From contig JAGHTW010000106.1 in assembly GCA_018065145.1 (NCBI GenBank), positions 1 to 64,000 on the forward strand: a stretch of DNA of 64,000 nt, read 5' to 3'. Numbering within the stretch: the stretch's first letter is position 1; every line of letters begins with the position of its first letter. Source of the DNA: Candidatus Prevotella equi (GTDB taxonomy: Bacteria; Bacteroidota; Bacteroidia; Bacteroidales; Bacteroidaceae). The position numbers and the translations under genes are program-made. The notes under the pieces are model-generated. The model did no database searches and was not told where the DNA came from. It saw only the letters and a program-made list of their open reading frames with translations. Of the stretch, positions 23,357-31,909 are shown one piece after another.

Positions 23357-23382
23357 ACTGAAGAGTATTTTTTTACATTTTT

Positions 23383-23413
23383 TTTGATATTAGAAGAAAA
23401 ATGTATAATTTTG
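23383..23413 (+). promoter_or_regulatory. Bacteroides-type -33/-7 promoter for the 23436 lipoprotein
   Basis: TTTG (23383-23386), 19 nt spacer, TAATTTTG (23406-23413). Confidence 0.7.
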
Positions 23414-23435
23414 CATTGAAAAATCAGAAAAAACA

Positions 23436-23822
23436 ATGAAAGCTTACCAATACATCATCTTAACTTTATTTGTTGGCATAACAGTTCTATCATGTCAGAA
23501 ACAAACCATACAGGATATGGCAGAAAAAGAAGCGAGTGAATACACGCGTCGCTATTGTCCTACGCCACCTGTTAACTATATTTCAACAGACAGTGTAACA
23601 TACAACAGAAAACAGAACAAATTCACATATTATTGTACGTTCTCGGATGTTCTTGACGATACAAACGTCATAAAAGAAAACGAAGCAATGATAAAGGATG
23701 TCCTGCGAAAAAGTATTACCGAATCAACACAGATGAAATCATACGTTGAAGCAGGTTTTCACTTTGAATACGTCTGTCGTTCAAAGAAAGACAAGAATGA
23801 TTTACTGACAGTAAACTTTTAA
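23436..23822 (+). CDS. hypothetical lipoprotein
   Basis: 128 aa; ITVLSC lipobox; no recognised domain; good promoter upstream. Confidence 0.7.
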   Translation: MKAYQYIILTLFVGITVLSCQKQTIQDMAEKEASEYTRRYCPTPPVNYISTDSVTYNRKQNKFTYYCTFSDVLDDTNVIKENEAMIKDVLRKSITESTQMKSYVEAGFHFEYVCRSKKDKNDLLTVNF

Positions 23823-23826
23823 TCAA

Positions 23827-24501
23827 TTATGTCATCGGGAGCATGGCATACGCTACTGTCATAGCTATTACAGAAAACACAACGTCTATATCAAGGTAAG
23901 TATATCCCGAGGAAGTGTATTGTGATGACACGAAGCGCTTCTTTGGAAAGTTTCGACTGATTTTCCAGTGAACTAAATAACACACAATTCCTACGACTAC
24001 GCCCCATGATAGTCCAACCATTATGTCTGTCATATAGTGTTGTCCGAGATACAAACGCGTCCAACAATTTAACAATGACCATCCTACAAGAACAAGACTT
24101 AGCCATGCGCTCCTAACAAGCAAGGAAAAGAATATAGCCAAAGACATTGTGTTGGCAGCATGGGCAGAAAAGAAAGAATAATCTTTATTATGTAGATTTC
24201 CTGCTATCTGCACAAGATATTTCACTGTTGGTTCATTACACGGTCTCAGTCTTGCCACCCATGGTTTCACTATAACATCTGCCATAATTGAAGCAAGAGC
24301 AACTCCCAATACGCCACAGAAAAAACACAATGCAATCTGCTGCATATTATCATTATTCTTGATTACGAGTACAAGAAGAGCAATATACAGTGGCACCCAA
24401 GTAAAAGCATTTGTCATTGTGAGCGCAAAATGGTCAAGGAAAGCATTATTACTTCCCAAGAGCACATCAATACCGAACTGATCAATAGTTTCTATCTGCA
24501 T
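23827..24501 (-). CDS. PAP2-superfamily phosphatase
   Basis: KPWVARLRPCNEP, SFFSAHAANT, RLYLGQHYMTDIMVG phosphatase motifs. Confidence 0.9.
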   Translation of the reverse strand: MQIETIDQFGIDVLLGSNNAFLDHFALTMTNAFTWVPLYIALLVLVIKNNDNMQQIALCFFCGVLGVALASIMADVIVKPWVARLRPCNEPTVKYLVQIAGNLHNKDYSFFSAHAANTMSLAIFFSLLVRSAWLSLVLVGWSLLNCWTRLYLGQHYMTDIMVGLSWGVVVGIVCYLVHWKISRNFPKKRFVSSQYTSSGYTYLDIDVVFSVIAMTVAYAMLPMT

Positions 24502-24505
24502 GGTT

Positions 24506-27082
24506 TTATATCTCTTTTACGTCATTTGCCTTTATCCATCCCTCGCGTCCATCTGAGAGACGAATGCCGTACCATCCTTTCATTTCCTTATCCTTTATGC
24601 TTACACATGTACCTTCATGTATTACACATGCATCTGGTGATTTTATCGTAGGCGAAGATTTCACTACAACAACAGGCGACATAACGACCGCTGAGTCGTG
24701 ATTATCCAGCATTCTTTTTCTATTCCACGCAAAAACATTTGTTGCAATGAATATCACCAAGAAGAAGCATGACCCATAAAAGGACACTCTTCTTACTACC
24801 ATATTATCAATGAATAGATACACAAGGAAGAGCAGTAAAGAAACGACGAGCGATACCAATGCCGTTTTTGCCCAACTATCTATTGACCTACTATTACACA
24901 AGCCTTGAAACCATTGTACAAATATAAAGTCAGACTCAGACTGCAATTTATCAATAGTCTTGTTTCTGGCAATATCAAGACTGTGCTGAATTCTCTTGTC
25001 CATAGGTGACAGTTTCTTTGCTTTCTCATAAGACAATATTGCCATTGGAATGTTATCTATGCGATAATAGGCATTACCAAGATTATGATATGCTGAAGCC
25101 GAAACACCACTTTTCAATTCTTTTTGATATAGAGCTATAGCATTCTGATAATCACCATTACGATACGCAGCATCAGCGTTAGCTTTGTCATTTCCTGCAT
25201 GACAAATGGCACTACACGGTAATATCATCATCAAAAGGATGACACTTCTCACAATCGTACTGTTCTGTTGCATAGGTTTCTTTATACCATTTTCTATATT
25301 TGTAATGGCATCGGCAGCCTTATCGTATGTCTTATTCATATTACCAACAGGATCACCTGGAGCGAAACGAGCAAACTCACATTCGTCAATAGCCTCGATA
25401 AAACTATTCACCACTTCCTCCGTTACATTCTTCTCCGACAGCTTCTGAGAAATATTCTCACGAGAGAGTTGTTCTACAGGCATAGTAAGTTTGTCACTCA
25501 CATATCCCCACAAAGCCCTCAACACTTCATCGTAGAACTCATTGCCTTTACCTTGCTTCAGAAGTTTTGCGGCTATCTTTAGACGTTTACCTGCAACCTT
25601 ATTTGCATTTTTACCTCTCATTGCTGCAACATCTGCCAGATCCATAGCACGTTTACGGAATATCACCAGCAAAGCAATGAAGAGTAATACTACAATAGCA
25701 TTGACACCTATATATATATTGGAGCCAAACAAGGTATCTGAAGGATTCTCCACATCCTCCTTGTCGGTGATAATATCGCTGACATCATTATCGTTTGGAC
25801 GTGAATAATCCACGACCCCTCCACCTTTTCCTGATCCTTTCTCTACGGTCAGTTCTATAGGTTGCGTAGTGAGTGTCTTGTACGATGATGACTTTGTATC
25901 AAAATACACGAACTCCATTGCAGGAATGGTATATTTTCCCATGTTCCTTGGCACAATAAGCATATCATAAATCATGCTTCCTGTTATACCATTGGCGGTA
26001 AGTTTCGTCTTGTCTGTAATTTTAGGTTCATACTTATCAAAATCCTTTGGCAATGTTACCTCTGGAGCTTTGATAAGCTTCATGTTACCCGTACCGTTTA
26101 CTACAAACCGCAATGATACAGGGTCACCCGCTTTTACTGTATTCTTTTCAATTGATGCAGATACATCAAAAGTTCCTACACCTCCTGAAAAATTGGCTGG
26201 TTTATCAGGCAACGGATCAACTTGTATTGTAACACTTGGAGCAACAATTTCTTTTTTAACCTCTATATATCCAGAACCACCATTAAAGAAGGCTTCAAAA
26301 GGATCCACATTAGGATTCTGCTGAACCACGATTCCCTTGAAAGTAAGAGCAGGAATCTCTAACTTTCCTGACATTTGAGGATACATCACGTACTGACTCC
26401 ATGTGACACAGTTATATGATCGTCCATTTATTGACTCTATATGGAAACTTTTCTGTTGTGGTAATGGCACCTCCTGAGTATGAAAGCCATTGAGGTCTGG
26501 CATTTTTCCTTCCAACTGAGTAAGTTCCACTTGGGTATATACCTTATATGTCAACAATATTGGTTCTTGTTCATGAACTCGCTGTTTATTTGCAGTAACC
26601 TTTATGAACAAATCGTTACCTGATATTCTGCTTCCAGCACGTTCCACGCGCTGCTGCGGACGTTGTTGCTGTGCTCTTCCGCCACCTTGATTTTGTGGCA
26701 TTGAACCAGACACTGTAATCTTCAATGCTTGTGAGTTAACATTGTTTCCTGCTACAGTAGCTCGAGCCGAAGGAATTACGAACGTACCGTTCTTGGTAGC
26801 CATCAACACGTAAGTATATGTTACCGAAGAGTTCTGAGTCACATTTCCGTTAACAATGGATATGCTCTGTTGTGTACTCTGACTTGGTCCCATAAGCACC
26901 TCAAAAGCATCAGGTATGTTTCCGGCACGAAACCCCTTGACGTCTGTTGTGTTCACAGTATAACGCAGATAAAATTGTTCACCCGCTGACACTTGTGTTG
27001 GTCCTTGTACAGTAATCTTCTGCGCCAACAGCACCATCGGCACAAAGAGAAGATATATGTAGATATAAACTATTTTTTTCAT
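24506..27082 (-). CDS. BatD-BatE fusion (oxygen-tolerance BatD, TPR, C-terminal SH3-like)
   Basis: BatD-type N-terminal region; internal MQQNSTIVRSVILLMMILPCSAICHA at ATG 25273; then TPR (YRNGDYQNAIALYQKEL) and SH3-like (SPDACVIHEGTCVSIKDKEMKGWYGIRLSDGREGWI). Confidence 0.85.
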   Translation of the reverse strand: MKKIVYIYIYLLFVPMVLLAQKITVQGPTQVSAGEQFYLRYTVNTTDVKGFRAGNIPDAFEVLMGPSQSTQQSISIVNGNVTQNSSVTYTYVLMATKNGTFVIPSARATVAGNNVNSQALKITVSGSMPQNQGGGRAQQQRPQQRVERAGSRISGNDLFIKVTANKQRVHEQEPILLTYKVYTQVELTQLEGKMPDLNGFHTQEVPLPQQKSFHIESINGRSYNCVTWSQYVMYPQMSGKLEIPALTFKGIVVQQNPNVDPFEAFFNGGSGYIEVKKEIVAPSVTIQVDPLPDKPANFSGGVGTFDVSASIEKNTVKAGDPVSLRFVVNGTGNMKLIKAPEVTLPKDFDKYEPKITDKTKLTANGITGSMIYDMLIVPRNMGKYTIPAMEFVYFDTKSSSYKTLTTQPIELTVEKGSGKGGGVVDYSRPNDNDVSDIITDKEDVENPSDTLFGSNIYIGVNAIVVLLFIALLVIFRKRAMDLADVAAMRGKNANKVAGKRLKIAAKLLKQGKGNEFYDEVLRALWGYVSDKLTMPVEQLSRENISQKLSEKNVTEEVVNSFIEAIDECEFARFAPGDPVGNMNKTYDKAADAITNIENGIKKPMQQNSTIVRSVILLMMILPCSAICHAGNDKANADAAYRNGDYQNAIALYQKELKSGVSASAYHNLGNAYYRIDNIPMAILSYEKAKKLSPMDKRIQHSLDIARNKTIDKLQSESDFIFVQWFQGLCNSRSIDSWAKTALVSLVVSLLLFLVYLFIDNMVVRRVSFYGSCFFLVIFIATNVFAWNRKRMLDNHDSAVVMSPVVVVKSSPTIKSPDACVIHEGTCVSIKDKEMKGWYGIRLSDGREGWIKANDVKEI

Positions 27083-27109
27083 TGGATAATATGACTCACT
27101 AACACTTGC

Positions 27110-28867
27110 TTACCAGTTTTTAAGAATATTCTTTCGTCGAGGCTGGCTCATCGCTTTCTTCATTCTCTCCTGAGTAGCCTTTTCGTTCTGCATCGCAGCA
27201 TTTAACAATTGTTCTGCATTTTCCTTGCTCATTTGCTGCTGAGGCTTTGGGTTTTGATTTTGTTTGTTTTGCTCGTCTTGTTTGTCGTTATTATTTTTAT
27301 TCTGATTATCTTTGTCGTCCTTATTTTTATCTTTATCTTTGTTTTTGTCGTTTTTGTCTTTATCCTGGTTGTTATTTTTATCCTTGTTCTGGTTATTGTT
27401 CTGATTATTTTTGTCTTCGTCTTTCTTCAATCGCTGACATAATACCATATTATATCTTGCAGCATTGTCATGGGGCGTCAGTCTTAGCGCTTGCTTGTAC
27501 ATTTCAATAGCAGGACCATACTGTTGTTGTTTTTGCATTATAACACCCATATTATGATATGACAACGCACGTCTTGTTGCACTTTTCTCAGCTTTTGCAG
27601 CCTTTTGCAACATCTCCATAGCCATAGAGTCTTTCTGCTGTGCCATCAGAGCACAACCAAGGTTATACATTGCCTGACTATTTGAAGGATTCGAAGCCAA
27701 TGCCTTACGGTATGCCACCTCAGCCTTGGTTGCCGCGTCTTGTGCAGCACCTCTCATAGTACGATTGCCAGAACGAATATGCTGTCGATCACTCTGAGCA
27801 TTCATCGTCATCACAGAACAAAGAAGCAGAAGCAAAATAGCTGTATTCCTTTTCTTGAACAACGTTATCTTTCTCATCCAAGGATTAACCGCCTCACTGA
27901 TGCAAACCTCAAGTATTATAAATATGATTGCTAAAATACCAAACGCCTGAAACTGTTCGTCATATTCAGAATACACAACAGACTGCATCTCACCTTTTTG
28001 CATCTTTGCTATTTCATCATTAAGCATTTCCTGTGCCGCTGATGTATTATCTACATGAATAAAGGTACCATTTCCCGCAGCAGCAATATCACGGCACATC
28101 TTATCGTTCAGAGCTGTCATTACTGTATTGCCGGTATTATCTTGCATATATCCGCCACCATGTACTGGTATAGGAGCTCCAGAAGTATCTCCTATTCCAA
28201 GCATAAAGACCTTATATCCCTTTGCCTTGGCTTCCTTTGCTGCTTCCATAGCACCTCCTTCATGATCTTCACCATCAGTAATCACGATAATCGCCTTACC
28301 AACATTTTTCTGTTGAGTAAAACTATTCGATGCCAGATCAATAGCCTGAGCGATGTCTGTTCCTTGTGTTTGAATAAGTGAAGGATCAATACTTTGCAAG
28401 AACATCTTTGCCGAAACATAGTCACTTGTTATAGGCAACTGCACAAAGGCATCACCAGCAAAGACAATAAGACCAATCTTATCATTAGAGAAATGCTCTA
28501 CAAGATTCTCTATCAACATCTTACTCTTCTGCAAACGATTTGGCACAACGTCTTCCGCCATCATGGAATTACTGATATCAAGACATATTATAGCCTCTAT
28601 ACCATTACGCTTTTCGTGGGACACTCTTGTACCCATTTGAGGCCTTGCCAACATGAGAACAACAAGAGCAATGATTGCCTGTACGATAGCAAACTTTGTC
28701 CATCGTCTCTTGGCAGAAGCATCAGGCATCAATTCTTTTATCAGTTGTAGGTCACCAAGTCTTTTCAGCATTCTACGTCTGCGAAACTCCGCCCACAACA
28801 TAAGCAGAGTCATCACAGGTATAACGCAGAGCAACCACAGATATATCGTATCATCAAATCTAAGCAT
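27110..28867 (-). CDS. BatB-BatC fusion (vWA domain, TPR, Lys/Asn/Asp/Gln-rich tail)
   Basis: vWA MIDAS CLDISNSMMAEDV; internal MRKITLFKKRNTAILLLLLCSVMTMNA at ATG 27877; TPR; low-complexity K/N/D/Q tail. Confidence 0.85.
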   Translation of the reverse strand: MLRFDDTIYLWLLCVIPVMTLLMLWAEFRRRRMLKRLGDLQLIKELMPDASAKRRWTKFAIVQAIIALVVLMLARPQMGTRVSHEKRNGIEAIICLDISNSMMAEDVVPNRLQKSKMLIENLVEHFSNDKIGLIVFAGDAFVQLPITSDYVSAKMFLQSIDPSLIQTQGTDIAQAIDLASNSFTQQKNVGKAIIVITDGEDHEGGAMEAAKEAKAKGYKVFMLGIGDTSGAPIPVHGGGYMQDNTGNTVMTALNDKMCRDIAAAGNGTFIHVDNTSAAQEMLNDEIAKMQKGEMQSVVYSEYDEQFQAFGILAIIFIILEVCISEAVNPWMRKITLFKKRNTAILLLLLCSVMTMNAQSDRQHIRSGNRTMRGAAQDAATKAEVAYRKALASNPSNSQAMYNLGCALMAQQKDSMAMEMLQKAAKAEKSATRRALSYHNMGVIMQKQQQYGPAIEMYKQALRLTPHDNAARYNMVLCQRLKKDEDKNNQNNNQNKDKNNNQDKDKNDKNKDKDKNKDDKDNQNKNNNDKQDEQNKQNQNPKPQQQMSKENAEQLLNAAMQNEKATQERMKKAMSQPRRKNILKNW

Positions 28868-28873
28868 ACACCT

Positions 28874-29881
28874 TTATATTTTTCTAAGCACGGTCAGTCT
28901 AAGCAGCATTTCAAGAATTAACATAATGAGCGCAGCAACGGCAAATGGTTGGAACGCCTCGTATCTCTTGGAGAATTTCTTCACGTTCATACGAGACTTC
29001 TCCAGTTTATCAATATCCTTGTATATCTGACTCAGTTCTTTGTTATTCGTTGCACGATAATAGTTACCATCGCTTGTCATCGCTATATTTTTCAGTGTCT
29101 TCGTATCGATTTCCACAGGAATATTTACATACTGCACACCGCCTGCCACAGGCATAGGATATCTTGCTACCTTGTTTGTTCCAACGCCTATTGTATAGAC
29201 TCTTATACCAAGGCTCTTAGCTATCTGCGCAGCAGTCATCGGAGAGATATCACCCATATTATTTGAACCATCAGTAAGCAATATCACTACCCTACTCTTC
29301 GCCTTACTGTTCTTGAGTCTGCTGACAGCATTTGCCAATCCCATACCAATAGCTGTACCATCACTTATCAGTCCTTCTGCAGCTATCTTTGTGTTGACAC
29401 CTTTCAGTAAATTGAAAAGAGATGCATGATCTGCAGTCATCGGGCACTGCGTAAACGCCTCTCCAGCAAAGATAGTAAGACCTATATTATCATTCGGTCT
29501 GTCACTGATAAACTCCTCTGCCACTTTCTTGGCTGCTTCTATACGATTAGGTCTCAAGTCCTCTGCCAACATACTTGTTGACACATCCATGGCAAGCATA
29601 ATATCAATACCTTCGACCGTACGTTCGTCCCAGGCATTATGAGTTTGCGGACGTGCCATTGCAATAACAATGAGAGTAAAAGCTGCACATCGAAGTATCA
29701 TAGGAAGGTGTATCAACCTTACCCTCATGCTAACAGGAGCATCCTTATATGCGAAGGTATCGCTTATAGTCATTGATGCTTCCATCTTCCTTTTACCACG
29801 GTTACGGAAAAGCACATACCATATCACATACGGTACGAGCAATAGAAGCAAAAGGAAATATATAGGTTGTGTAAATTCCAA
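28874..29881 (-). CDS. batA: BatA-like vWA-domain protein
   Basis: MLAMDVSTSMLAEDLRPNRIEAAKKV MIDAS motif; apparent TTG start (CAA at 29879-29881). Confidence 0.85.
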   Translation of the reverse strand: MEFTQPIYFLLLLLLVPYVIWYVLFRNRGKRKMEASMTISDTFAYKDAPVSMRVRLIHLPMILRCAAFTLIVIAMARPQTHNAWDERTVEGIDIMLAMDVSTSMLAEDLRPNRIEAAKKVAEEFISDRPNDNIGLTIFAGEAFTQCPMTADHASLFNLLKGVNTKIAAEGLISDGTAIGMGLANAVSRLKNSKAKSRVVILLTDGSNNMGDISPMTAAQIAKSLGIRVYTIGVGTNKVARYPMPVAGGVQYVNIPVEIDTKTLKNIAMTSDGNYYRATNNKELSQIYKDIDKLEKSRMNVKKFSKRYEAFQPFAVAALIMLILEMLLRLTVLRKI

Positions 29882-29906
29882 AACGTTGATTATTATTATT
29901 TATGAA

Positions 29907-30989
29907 TTATGATTTTATCTCCCATAGGTTCCAGCATACATACGTCACTAAGGCAGTAGCAGCAACGATAAGTATCACCATTGCCCATTTCAGTGATATT
30001 CTCATACGTATAGTCTGGCGCTGTTGTTCTGTCACTGTTGGTTCCACACGTTCCTCGGTAGGAACATTCTCCTGTTTCGTGTTATTTATGAAGTCAACAG
30101 CCGAAACGAGATTTCTATCGTTTTCACTCATTCCAACGGTATATTTCGCAAACTTTACAAGGTCTGCAGTTTCAAAGAGCATCGTAAGTTCCTGAAGTTT
30201 CTCTTGGTCTCCCACTTCTTTCAAACGACCGATAATCTCTGCACTCGTCATCTCCATAGCGCTGAATCCAAATCGTTCCTCTATATATTTTCGAAGAGTA
30301 TCGGTCAGCTGGGTATAATACATTTTCTCATCTGACGGCATACCACCAGTCTTTATCTCATCAATAGCATTGAGGGCGCGCTGATGAGGCGGTATAATCT
30401 TCCTTATGCGTACCTTCAGTTGTATAGGCTTGTTGCTCTTCAGTCTCAAATATGCCAACCAACATAGAACATACAGCACCATCGCCAATACAGCCATAAG
30501 TAACAGATGCTCCCACTCCGACCATTTGAAAGGATTATCCTGTACGTCCTTTGGTCCATAGAACTGATTAGGATGCAACGTGTCAACATCTATTGTAAGC
30601 ACCTTAAGCGCCAGATTCTTAGTGTTATAATCTTTCCCATCAACCTTTACCTTCATGGCAGGTATATAATACAAAGTATCTTCGAAAGCTGTAAGCGTAA
30701 GATGCTGAGTTACCTTAATGAAACCATCATCAGCATCAACGGTATCAGTATAAGGTATGTTGACAATCTCTATTCCCGGTGCTATCATCTGTTGAGGTTT
30801 GAAAGGCATAAACTGCACTTTCTGTCCAGGTTTTATCGTAGCACTGACATGTAATGAAGTCTGTTCACCCACCACCATCTGAACGCTATCAATGACACTT
30901 TCCACTATAACGTCAGCCTTTGCGGAAAATGTCATCAGAAGCATTGCGATACACAATGATATATGTCGAAATGTAAATATCACTTCCAA
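29907..30989 (-). CDS. Bat-operon membrane protein of unknown function
   Basis: Signal peptide, central TM (HLLLMAVLAMVLYVLCWLAYL), C-terminal TM; sits between DUF58 and BatA; apparent TTG start. Confidence 0.7.
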   Translation of the reverse strand: MEVIFTFRHISLCIAMLLMTFSAKADVIVESVIDSVQMVVGEQTSLHVSATIKPGQKVQFMPFKPQQMIAPGIEIVNIPYTDTVDADDGFIKVTQHLTLTAFEDTLYYIPAMKVKVDGKDYNTKNLALKVLTIDVDTLHPNQFYGPKDVQDNPFKWSEWEHLLLMAVLAMVLYVLCWLAYLRLKSNKPIQLKVRIRKIIPPHQRALNAIDEIKTGGMPSDEKMYYTQLTDTLRKYIEERFGFSAMEMTSAEIIGRLKEVGDQEKLQELTMLFETADLVKFAKYTVGMSENDRNLVSAVDFINNTKQENVPTEERVEPTVTEQQRQTIRMRISLKWAMVILIVAATALVTYVCWNLWEIKS

Positions 30990-31024
30990 TTATAAATTAT
31001 GAATTATCAATTATGCATTATCAA

Positions 31025-31894
31025 TCATCCTCTCTGCATAAAAAGCATTCGCAAAGCCTTTACGAAGTCTCCATCCGTTGCTACAGAGATATAATCAACG
31101 GAATTACGCTGAAAGAGTTTCCTTAGGTTATCAGTTCTTTCCTGCCAGTAAGCAGCATGAGCACGTCTTAATGCTCGACTTGAAGTATCGATATACTGTT
31201 CGTGACCGTTCTCTGCGTCATGTACTCTGAGCAATCCCACATCAGGCAATGACTTCAATAATGGGTCATACAACTGTATTCCCACTACATCATGTCGGGA
31301 ACGGCATACTTGCAATGGTTTTTCAAAATCCTTTCGGTCATAGAAGTCACTCATCACGAACGCTGTACAGCGACGCTTCTGCATTCTTCCGAGATACTCC
31401 AGCGCAACAGACACGTCAGTCTTTTTTGACTCTGCCTTGAAGTCCAGCATCTCTCTTATGATATAAAGGATGTGCTTACGTCCTTTCTTCGGTGGAATAT
31501 ACTTTTCTATACGATCAGAAAAGAATATCACTCCAATCTTGTCGTTATTCTGTATGGCTGAAAAAGCAAGCGTTGCAGCTATCTCTGTTGCCATCTCGCT
31601 CTTCATTTGGTTACGGGTACCGAAATTCAGGGAACCAGACATATCTACAAGAAGCATCACCGTAAGTTCTCGCTCTTCTTCAAACACCTTTACATAAGGA
31701 CGATGGAAGCGAGCCGTGACATTCCAGTCTATATCCCTCACGTCATCGCCATACTGGTATTCCCTTACCTCTGCGAACGCCATACCCCTTCCCTTAAAGG
31801 CAGAGTGATACTGTCCAGCAAATATATTGTTGGACAATCCGCGTGTTTTTATCTCTATACGGCGGACTTTGCTTATGAGTTCGTTAGTATCCAA
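31025..31894 (-). CDS. DUF58 domain-containing protein
   Basis: GQYHSAFKGRGMAFAEVREYQYGDDVRDIDWNVTAR signature; apparent TTG start (CAA at 31892-31894). Confidence 0.92.
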   Translation of the reverse strand: MDTNELISKVRRIEIKTRGLSNNIFAGQYHSAFKGRGMAFAEVREYQYGDDVRDIDWNVTARFHRPYVKVFEEERELTVMLLVDMSGSLNFGTRNQMKSEMATEIAATLAFSAIQNNDKIGVIFFSDRIEKYIPPKKGRKHILYIIREMLDFKAESKKTDVSVALEYLGRMQKRRCTAFVMSDFYDRKDFEKPLQVCRSRHDVVGIQLYDPLLKSLPDVGLLRVHDAENGHEQYIDTSSRALRRAHAAYWQERTDNLRKLFQRNSVDYISVATDGDFVKALRMLFMQRG

Positions 31895-31909
31895 AGCTAT
31901 AGTACTTTA

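Noticed and set aside
27209-27442. 77-aa very hydrophobic plus-strand ORF (MFCIFLAHLLLRLWVLILFVLLVLFVVIIFILIIF...)
   Set aside because: Antisense of the K/N/D/Q-rich BatC tail; complementary codons of Lys/Asn/Asp/Gln give Phe/Leu/Ile/Val, so it is an artefact of low complexity.
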